In this document: positions 6,639 to 12,306 of the stretch, in pieces
Numbering within the stretch: position 1 is the stretch's first letter
Layout of the letters: each line of letters begins with the position of its first letter
From: Acidobacteriaceae bacterium
Lineage (GTDB): Bacteria > Acidobacteriota > Terriglobia > Bryobacterales > Bryobacteraceae
Direction of reading: 5' to 3'
Length of the DNA: 12,306 nt
Assembly: GCA_019244945.1 (NCBI GenBank)
Contig: JAFASD010000253.1
Coordinates: 1 to 12,306, forward strand
Notes under the pieces: generated by a model
The model's input: only the letters and a program-made list of their open reading frames with translations
Told to the model about the DNA's origin: nothing
Database searches by the model: none
Position numbers and translations under genes: made by a program

Positions 6639-9211
6639 TGCAGAAGAACAAGCCAATTTTGCAATACGCGCTCCTCGCCGTATTGATGGTTTGGGCCTGG
6701 GTTGCTCAATCGACAATTTCCGGCTTGGTCATGTCCGTTGAGTCGGCAGCTTCGCAATATCCGAGCGCACCCTTCGAAATCGAGCGTTATACAGCGCGCA
6801 TCAGCCATGTGTCGGCAGGGTACGAGAACAGTGGCTTGAGGGCCGGTGACGACATCCTTTCCATCGCTGGTGAACCGGTTCGAGGCGACAGCCAGCTAGA
6901 CACCATTCAATTCAACTTGCGCCCAGGACAAACAGTTCCGATTACAGTGCGCCGCGTCACGAACGGCCGGCCGCAGATCCTGACCGTGCCCGTTCAGTTG
7001 AAGGCTATTCCGCCCCAAGCACTCGACTGGGTTACTATCCTCGGGCTCTACGTTTTGTTCCCGCTCTTTTGCTTGACGCTCGGCTTCTTTATTGCGTTTG
7101 CGCGGCCTCGCGATCCCGTCGCCTGGATCACTATGGCCATGCTTGTGTCTTTCAGCCAGCTCCTCAGCCCCGGCGGCTTCTGGGCCATTTGGCCGCCCTG
7201 GCGTCAGATCGCGATCGCTTACCATTCGGTACTCAGCACTACTTGGTCCCTCTGGATTCTTGGATTCGCTCTCTACTTTCCGGTCCCGTTCGCCGTTCTC
7301 CGCAAACGGCCCTGGATTAAATGGCTGCTTCCTCTGCCTTTACTCGCTTTGCTGTTGCTCACCCTCTACGGCGAGTTCATGGAAGGCAACCACATAGACA
7401 AGTTGGGTTGGTTGGCTGAATTCACACGGCGCAGCGGACCCTGGGTTATATCACTGGTTTCGCTCTATATCGGCGGATTCTTTGCATCTCTGGGCGCTAA
7501 GAGATCCACTCTTGCAGACTCTGACGCCAAACGGCGGTTGGATGTCATGAGGTGGGGCTCCTCTCTGGCGCTCGGCCCGCTGTTGCTGCTCGTTCTGAGC
7601 GAGCTGCGAATCCTCCCGCAATTTCCGGTATGGCTCGTCACCATATGCCTGCTCATGCTTCTGCTGTTCCCCATCACGATGGCCTACGTCATCGTCGTGC
7701 AACGCGCAATGGACGTCCGAATGGTCGTTCGCACTGGCGTGAAATATGCGCTCGCGAGCACTGGAATCAAAATACTTCGCGTGCTGCTGACGATCGACAT
7801 TTTTGGCCTCACGCTGCATTTCACTCTCCAAACCAATCACCGGGGAATAGCTGTGCTAATTGCCGCTTCGGGTGCTGCCCTGATCTTCGGCCTGGGACGG
7901 CTTGCGAGAAAAGTGAGCAACTGGATGGATCGGCGCTTCTTTCGCGAAGCGTATAACACCGAGGTCATCCTGTCCGATCTGAGCAACAGCGTCGCTACCA
8001 TACACGACCTACTCACCTTGCTCGAAACGGTCACACACTGCGTCTCTGATTCGCTGCATGTGCCCAGGGTTGCGGTGTTGCTCGACCGAGACGGACATTT
8101 CGAACCCGCATACGCTCTCGGGTTCAACGGCAGCATCCCGCCAGTCGATTTGAACCAGAACGCTGCGACCATTCGCCTGCTGAAAGACGCACGTTCGCCT
8201 TCGAAAGTCTATTTCGACGACCCGCAATCCTGGGTTCATGGTGCGCCCGAGGACGAACAGGCAACCTTACGAGCGCTCGATACGCAAATCTTGTTGCCCC
8301 TGTCGCTGAACAGCCGGATGCTGGGCGTCATCAGCCTTGGGCCGAAGCGATCCGAAGCTCCGTATTCGCGGGGGGATCTCCAGTTGCTCGGAGCCGTCGC
8401 TTCCCAGACCGGGCTCGCCCTCGAAAACGCTCGCCTGACAGAAAACATCAAGCAAGAAGTCGCTCAACGCGAGCGCATCAATCGCGAGCTCGAAATCGCG
8501 CGCGAAGTCCAGCAGCGCTTATTCCCACAAAACCTTCCGAAAGTAGAAGGGCTCGATTTCGCCGGCTATTGCAGACCCGCATTCGGCGTGGGCGGAGACT
8601 ATTACGACTTCATCAAGCTCTCGGACGGTTGCCTCGGTCTAGCCGTTGGAGACGTTTCCGGCAAAGGTATCGCTGCCGCTCTGCTCATGGCGAGCCTCCA
8701 AGCATCCCTCCGCGGTCAGACCATCCAGCCCTCCGAAACCCTTTCCGAAGTGATTGCGCACATCAACCAGCTTGTTTGCGAAGCGTCCGCCGAAAACCGT
8801 TACGCGACCTTCTTCTATGCCCAGTACGAGCCCTGGAGCCGCCAATTGCGCTATGTTAACGCTGGCCACAATCCCCCGATTGTTTGCCGGAAAAACACGA
8901 ACGGGCCCGCAATCCTGCGTCTTGCTGATGGCGGCACTGTCGTCGGCCTATTTCCCCAAGCCGCCTACCAGGAATCGCGCCTCGCGCTCGAAGCCGGCGA
9001 CGTTATGGTCGCCTTCACCGACGGCATCAGCGAAGCCATGAATAATGCCGAAGAGGAATGGGAGGAAGAACGCCTGATCGAGGCCGTCCAGCGCTGCGAC
9101 TCGCGTTCAGCAGCCGATATGATCACCTGCATCCTGGAGCGCGTCGACACATTCACCGCCGGCGCCCGCCAGCATGACGACATGACCCTGATCGTCCTGC
9201 GCGTCCAGTAA
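6638..9211 (+). CDS. Membrane-bound PDZ-GAF-SpoIIE/PP2C protein phosphatase
   Basis: From ATG 6638 this encodes 857 residues; the start shares its A with the permease stop codon. Order of domains: TM segment (10-32); PDZ (about 50-122, ISHVSAGYENSGLRAGDDILSI) placed outside the cytoplasm; seven to nine further hydrophobic segments between 131 and 420; GAF domain (about 450-598); short charged helical linker (600-625, including REIAREVQQRLFP-type sequence); and a SpoIIE/PP2C phosphatase domain (635-857). Metal-binding acidic residues are all present: GGD654YYD657, GD672VSGKG, TD795GISE and HD847D848MT. It should be an active Ser/Thr phosphatase, by analogy with RsbU/RsbP controlling an anti-sigma-factor antagonist, but no such partner is in the window. 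The PDZ or GAF part probably senses the signal. It ends 2 bp from the convergent acetyltransferase with no terminator between. An upstream in-frame ATG at 6548 lies inside the permease and was not chosen. Confidence 0.9.
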   Translation: MQKNKPILQYALLAVLMVWAWVAQSTISGLVMSVESAASQYPSAPFEIERYTARISHVSAGYENSGLRAGDDILSIAGEPVRGDSQLDTIQFNLRPGQTVPITVRRVTNGRPQILTVPVQLKAIPPQALDWVTILGLYVLFPLFCLTLGFFIAFARPRDPVAWITMAMLVSFSQLLSPGGFWAIWPPWRQIAIAYHSVLSTTWSLWILGFALYFPVPFAVLRKRPWIKWLLPLPLLALLLLTLYGEFMEGNHIDKLGWLAEFTRRSGPWVISLVSLYIGGFFASLGAKRSTLADSDAKRRLDVMRWGSSLALGPLLLLVLSELRILPQFPVWLVTICLLMLLLFPITMAYVIVVQRAMDVRMVVRTGVKYALASTGIKILRVLLTIDIFGLTLHFTLQTNHRGIAVLIAASGAALIFGLGRLARKVSNWMDRRFFREAYNTEVILSDLSNSVATIHDLLTLLETVTHCVSDSLHVPRVAVLLDRDGHFEPAYALGFNGSIPPVDLNQNAATIRLLKDARSPSKVYFDDPQSWVHGAPEDEQATLRALDTQILLPLSLNSRMLGVISLGPKRSEAPYSRGDLQLLGAVASQTGLALENARLTENIKQEVAQRERINRELEIAREVQQRLFPQNLPKVEGLDFAGYCRPAFGVGGDYYDFIKLSDGCLGLAVGDVSGKGIAAALLMASLQASLRGQTIQPSETLSEVIAHINQLVCEASAENRYATFFYAQYEPWSRQLRYVNAGHNPPIVCRKNTNGPAILRLADGGTVVGLFPQAAYQESRLALEAGDVMVAFTDGISEAMNNAEEEWEEERLIEAVQRCDSRSAADMITCILERVDTFTAGARQHDDMTLIVLRVQ

Positions 9212-9213
9212 AC

Positions 9214-10182
9214 TCAAAATCCTTCCCACACCAGCGCCGGAAAAATCGCCTGCGACCGGAAACCCATCGATTCGTACAGGCCGATCGCGTCTCGATTCGC
9301 GCAGGTCACGGTCAGGCTCACGGACGTGCAGCCTATCTCAATTAAACGAACCAGCGTCTGCCGCAACAGTTCGTACCCCAGCCCCGCCTTGCGAATCGCG
9401 GGCAACACACAAAGCTGCGTGACATGACCCGACTCAGCCGAAATGAGACTCGCCAGGCATACCCCGCAGACGCGCCGCGTGCTCTCATCGACCGCAACGA
9501 CGGATGCAGCCGGCGAAAAACGCCCGCAGCCGGGAAACTTCACGATATTTATCAGAAAATGCCGCGCGCCCGCAATCGTCCGGTACTGATCATTTATCTC
9601 GCTATCCACATGCCCCTTATATGCGGCCGCCACCACGCGCGCGGTCTCTTCATGGAAATGCTCGGTCCACGTAGGAAAACTGACGCGAAATGTCGGAGAC
9701 TTCGCCGCCAGCCTAAGCATTGAAGCGCGGTTGATCTGCATGAAGTACCGGTCGTGTCGAATCAAATACCGGTGAAATGGCAGCCCGTTCGTGACCGGCC
9801 CCTGTAACAGCATCAGTTGCGACTCAATGCGGCGGATGCCCGGCGTGAGCATTAGATTCTGCACGATGGAGCCGAGCAAAAGCATCTCATTCGATGAGCT
9901 CGCTTGTCTCGCTCGCACGTAGAAATCCCCGATTAGCCCCTTGTGCCCTTCGGAAACCAGATACGCGTATCCGACCACATCGCCGCCGGAGTACAACGCG
10001 GATCCATTCAGCGACTGCATCTGGATAAACCGGCGAAGCAGATCCGCCGAAGGCCGGAAATCCCAAGCGAATCGCTTGCTCCAGATCCCGATCTCTTCCT
10101 CTAATAGCGAATCAAGCGCGCCCGCCGGAAGTTGGTTAAGTTCTACAACGTCAGGCAGAGGTGCGTCCGGAAGCGCTGCCAT
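9214..10182 (-). CDS. GNAT-family N-acetyltransferase, two-part
   Basis: A 322-residue protein. The C-terminal half (about 165-322) is a clear GNAT fold. It has HVTQLCVLPAIRKAGLGYEL (253-272) as acetyl-CoA motif A, with R264-K-A-G267-L-G269 as the pyrophosphate-binding loop. VTCANRDAIGLYESMGF (292-308) is the usual final motif. The N-terminal half (about 20-160) looks like a degenerate second GNAT domain: GGDVVGYAYLVSEGHKGLIGDFYV resembles its central strands, but the acetyl-CoA loop is missing. Tandem GNAT proteins with one active half are common. The substrate is unknown. ATG 10182 lies nine bases after the stop of the AlaC-like aminotransferase, and no Shine-Dalgarno is visible in that gap, so the two probably share an mRNA and the second may depend on reinitiation. 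A role on an amino acid or amine is only a guess from context. Confidence 0.82.
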   Translation of the reverse strand: MAALPDAPLPDVVELNQLPAGALDSLLEEEIGIWSKRFAWDFRPSADLLRRFIQMQSLNGSALYSGGDVVGYAYLVSEGHKGLIGDFYVRARQASSSNEMLLLGSIVQNLMLTPGIRRIESQLMLLQGPVTNGLPFHRYLIRHDRYFMQINRASMLRLAAKSPTFRVSFPTWTEHFHEETARVVAAAYKGHVDSEINDQYRTIAGARHFLINIVKFPGCGRFSPAASVVAVDESTRRVCGVCLASLISAESGHVTQLCVLPAIRKAGLGYELLRQTLVRLIEIGCTSVSLTVTCANRDAIGLYESMGFRSQAIFPALVWEGF

Positions 10183-10191
10183 TCTAATGAA

Positions 10192-11418
10192 TTATACGTG
10201 TACCGGAGCGGTTGCCGGACTCCCTGCTAACTCCTGCCTCCGAAGCAAGTCGCCAATTTTTGCCGTCGCCTGCCGGACACGCTGGTCATCCTCGATCAAG
10301 CTGAACCGTACGAACCCTTCTCCCATCGGTCCAAACCCGATCCCGGGCGAAACAGCGACATGGGCTTCGCTCATCAGCAGCTTTGCAAATTCCAGCGACC
10401 CCATTTCAGCGAATGGCTCTGGAATCGGGGCCCACACGAACATCGAGCCTCCCGGCGGCGCCACTTTCCAGCCTGCCTCATACAACCCATCGATCAGCGC
10501 ATCGCGCCTCGATTCATAAACCTTGCAGATCTTGGCCGGCTCCCGGTCGCACTCCCGCAGCGCAGTGATCGCCGCGATCTGAATCGCCTGAAAAACGCCG
10601 TAATCGAGATAGCTCTTGATCCGCGCCAGTGCGGCAATCAGTTGTCGATTTCCCAAACAGAACCCGACTCGCCAGCCCGCCATGTTGTAGCTCTTCGTCA
10701 TTGAATAGATCTCGACTGCGTGATCCGCGGCGCCTTCAACCTGCAAAATACTCGGCGGCCGGTACCCGTCGAAACCAAACTCCGCGTACGCAAAGTCGTG
10801 TACAACATACGAGCTGTATTGACTTGCCAGTTTGACGATCTCGCGCATAAACGGAAGATCGACGCACACGGTCGTCGGATTATGCGGAAAAGAAATGAGA
10901 ATCACTTTCGGAACTCGCACCGCGCGCCGGTAAAGCGCGCGCAGACCATGCAGGAACGTGTCCGCATCCGGCATGGGCAGCATCGCGGCCTCGCCTTCGG
11001 CCATCACCACGCCGTACTGATGGATCGGATACGCCGGATTCGGCGATACAACCACATCGCCCGGTCCGATGATCGCGAACAGAAGATGTGAGATTGCATC
11101 CTTTGCCCCGATCGTAACGATCGCTTCGGTTTCCGGATCAAGCGTAACTCCGTACTGTCGGTGATATCGGTCGACAATGGCCTCGCGAAGGTGCAATATC
11201 CCGCGAGACACAGAGTAACGGTGATTTCGCGGGTCCTGTGCGGCTTCAATCAGCCGCTCAACAATGGGCCGCGGCGTGGCCCCATCCGGGTTCCCCATTC
11301 CCATGTCAACGATGTCGAGATGCGCCGCCCGCGCTTTCTCTTTTAGCTCGTTGATCACCGTGAACACGTACGGCGGAAGCTTCTGGATACGATAAAACTC
11401 GTCGTTCGGCAGAGGCAT
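10192..11418 (-). CDS. alaC: AlaC-like PLP-dependent aminotransferase
   Basis: A class I/II fold-type I aminotransferase of 408 residues from ATG 11418, closely resembling E. coli AlaC (glutamate-pyruvate transaminase, 412 residues) over its whole length. It should interconvert alanine plus 2-oxoglutarate with pyruvate plus glutamate in the cytoplasm. Diagnostic blocks include PPYVF near the start, DMGMGNPDGATP, YSVSRGILHLREAI, PNPAYPIH, and SYNMAGWRVGF. The PLP lysine is K242 (S-M-T-K), with D208 and Y211 (HDFAY) and N180 (PHNPT) as the usual cofactor contacts; FVRFSLIED holds the carboxylate-binding Arg. A GTG at 11442 would add eight residues and has GGGG seven bases upstream. I prefer ATG because the extension falls inside a palindromic element. 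LL-diaminopimelate aminotransferases are related, but the residue blocks favour AlaC. It is divergent from the glutamate synthase gene. Confidence 0.9.
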   Translation of the reverse strand: MPLPNDEFYRIQKLPPYVFTVINELKEKARAAHLDIVDMGMGNPDGATPRPIVERLIEAAQDPRNHRYSVSRGILHLREAIVDRYHRQYGVTLDPETEAIVTIGAKDAISHLLFAIIGPGDVVVSPNPAYPIHQYGVVMAEGEAAMLPMPDADTFLHGLRALYRRAVRVPKVILISFPHNPTTVCVDLPFMREIVKLASQYSSYVVHDFAYAEFGFDGYRPPSILQVEGAADHAVEIYSMTKSYNMAGWRVGFCLGNRQLIAALARIKSYLDYGVFQAIQIAAITALRECDREPAKICKVYESRRDALIDGLYEAGWKVAPPGGSMFVWAPIPEPFAEMGSLEFAKLLMSEAHVAVSPGIGFGPMGEGFVRFSLIEDDQRVRQATAKIGDLLRRQELAGSPATAPVHV

Positions 11419-11433
11419 GCTTTCAGTGTAGGT

Positions 11434-11459
11434 GCGAGGCACCCCTCGACCCCATCACG
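11434..11459. repeat. REP-like palindromic element, second copy, at the start of the aminotransferase gene
   Basis: CGAGG (11435-11439) and CCTCG (11444-11448) form a 5-bp stem around CACC. The 26-bp stretch shares GCGAGGCAC, CCTCG and CATCACG in the same order and orientation with 1387-1414, with small gaps between. The alternative GTG start of the aminotransferase lies inside it. Confidence 0.45.
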
Positions 11460-11492
11460 TGAGGCACGTCGGACTGCGACCCGGCCACCCAT

Positions 11493-11502
11493 AAAAATTT
11501 TT
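11493..11502. promoter_or_regulatory. A5T5 tract upstream of the gltB promoter
   Basis: Five A followed by five T, 25 bases upstream of the candidate -35 box. Such tracts bend DNA and can act as UP elements or bind nucleoid proteins. A role here is inferred from position only. Confidence 0.25.
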
Positions 11503-11526
11503 GATCGGACAAAACGTAAGCATTGA

Positions 11527-11555
11527 TTGGAGGAATATAGTTCCCTGGGTATACT
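11527..11555 (+). promoter_or_regulatory. Sigma70-type promoter of the glutamate synthase gene
   Basis: TTGGAG (11527-11532) and TATACT (11550-11555) are separated by exactly 17 bases, matching 4 of 6 and 5 of 6 consensus positions. Transcription would begin near 11562, giving a leader of about 28 bases that ends in a strong ribosome binding site, too short for a riboswitch. Confidence 0.6.
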
Positions 11556-11578
11556 TTCTGTAATCCCTCGCTGAACTT

Positions 11579-11584
11579 AGGAGG
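11579..11584 (+). promoter_or_regulatory. Strong ribosome binding site that sets the gltB GTG start
   Basis: AGGAGG five bases before GTG 11590, a near-perfect Shine-Dalgarno. It decides the start in favour of GTG 11590 over other codons and fixes the short propeptide. Confidence 0.85.
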
Positions 11585-11589
11585 GCAAA

Positions 11590-12306
11590 GTGTATGTAGG
11601 CAAGCGGCGAAGCGACCTGCCGCAACTCCCCGGGCTATACGACCCAACGAACGAACACGATGCGTGTGGCATCGGGTTCGTCGCGAATATAAAAGGCGAG
11701 CCTTCTCACGAAATCGTGCTGCAGGGCCTGCAGATCCTCGTGAACTTGGCGCATCGGGGCGCGTGCGGCTGCGATCCCGAAACAGGCGATGGCGCGGGAA
11801 TCCTCATCCAGATCCCACACCGGTTCTTTACGAAAGAAGCGGCTTCGCTTGGCTTCTCACTGCCTGGGCCCGGTGAATACGGTATTGCTATGTGTTTTCT
11901 GCCAGTCGAGCAGCAACAGCGGCTCGCGTGCGAAGGTTTGCTGGAACAGATCACCAGGGAAGAAGGGCTGGTTGTGCTTGGTTGGCGCGATGCGCCCGTA
12001 AATGTGGATGCCATCGGCCGCGTAGCGCGCACCTCGCAGCCCTATATCGAGCAATTCTTCGCCGGCCACCCCAGCGGCATGTCGCAGGACCAATTCGAAC
12101 GCCGGTTGTTCACGGTGCGGAAACGCGTGGAGTCACTCGTTTCCGAATCCGAGATGCGCGACAAGGACTTTTTTTACATACCTTCCTTCTCCTCGCGCAC
12201 GATTGTTTACAAAGGTTTGCTGTTAGCGAACCAGATCGGCGATTTCTATAACGAGCTTCTCGATCCAGACACGATGAGCGCTTTGTGTTTAGTGCACCAG
12301 CGCTTT
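11590..12306 (+). CDS. gltB: Glutamate synthase large subunit, N-terminal part (cut by window edge)
   Basis: From GTG 11590 there are 239 open codons to the right edge; the full family length is about 1500 residues. The start gives a 25-residue leader (VYVGKRRSDLPQLPGLYDP...) before C26 in H-D-A-C-G-I-G-F. C26 is the expected N-terminal nucleophile of the class II glutamine amidotransferase domain after propeptide removal. Conserved GEPSHEIV, LAHRGACGCDPETGDGAGILIQIPHRFF (residues 53-80) and the later FYIPSFSSRTIVYKGLLLA blocks confirm the domain. The enzyme hydrolyses glutamine and passes ammonia to 2-oxoglutarate to make two glutamates, the central step of ammonia assimilation with glutamine synthetase. 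Synthase and FMN domains lie outside the window, so a truncated copy cannot be excluded. The promoter and Shine-Dalgarno are strong. It is divergent from the AlaC-like gene, whose product consumes or makes glutamate. Confidence 0.93.
   Translation, partial: MYVGKRRSDLPQLPGLYDPTNEHDACGIGFVANIKGEPSHEIVLQGLQILVNLAHRGACGCDPETGDGAGILIQIPHRFFTKEAASLGFSLPGPGEYGIAMCFLPVEQQQRLACEGLLEQITREEGLVVLGWRDAPVNVDAIGRVARTSQPYIEQFFAGHPSGMSQDQFERRLFTVRKRVESLVSESEMRDKDFFYIPSFSSRTIVYKGLLLANQIGDFYNELLDPDTMSALCLVHQRF

Noticed and set aside
7451..7840. 129-codon open frame on the minus strand inside the phosphatase gene
   Set aside because: Antisense shadow with low-complexity charged composition and no family resemblance.
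11423..11647. 74-codon minus-strand open frame between alaC and gltB
   Set aside because: It runs antisense through the gltB promoter, ribosome site and start, and has no recognisable features.

Overview
The window looks like a piece of an Acidobacteriota chromosome (soil Terriglobia-type), judged from gene content alone. It has an acidobacterial VWFA-related secreted protein, a giant Oar-like TonB-dependent receptor with an N-terminal carboxypeptidase-regulatory fold, and a PDZ-membrane-GAF-SpoIIE phosphatase, all typical of that phylum. GC content is moderately high and coding density is high. No rRNA, tRNA, CRISPR array or transposase was found.

Layout. 1-1314 (all minus): a BrnT/BrnA-type toxin-antitoxin pair, then a short C-terminal relic of a TPR protein, then the N-terminal 172 residues of a VWFA-domain protein that runs off the left edge. 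1426-4959 (minus): the 1177-residue outer-membrane receptor, with a hairpin after its stop codon. 4960-5135: a divergent regulatory region with a candidate promoter, a 9-bp inverted repeat and a 5' UTR hairpin. 5136-9211 (plus): an APC-family amino acid permease translationally coupled (TGATG overlap) to a membrane-bound PP2C/SpoIIE phosphatase. 9214-11418 (minus, convergent): AlaC-like aminotransferase followed after 9 bp by a two-part GNAT acetyltransferase. 11419-11589: divergent regulatory region with a good sigma70-like promoter. 11590 to the right edge (plus): the N-terminal 239 residues of the glutamate synthase large subunit.

Functional theme. The right half concerns amino acid and nitrogen handling: permease, glutamate-pyruvate-type transaminase and glutamate synthase. 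The permease is tied at translation to a phosphatase that probably senses an extracytoplasmic signal and acts on a cytoplasmic anti-sigma-antagonist partner; that link is the most unusual candidate system here. The left half looks more plastic: the TA module abuts a decayed TPR gene. Two similar short palindromic elements (1387-1414 and 11434-11459) suggest a dispersed REP-like repeat.
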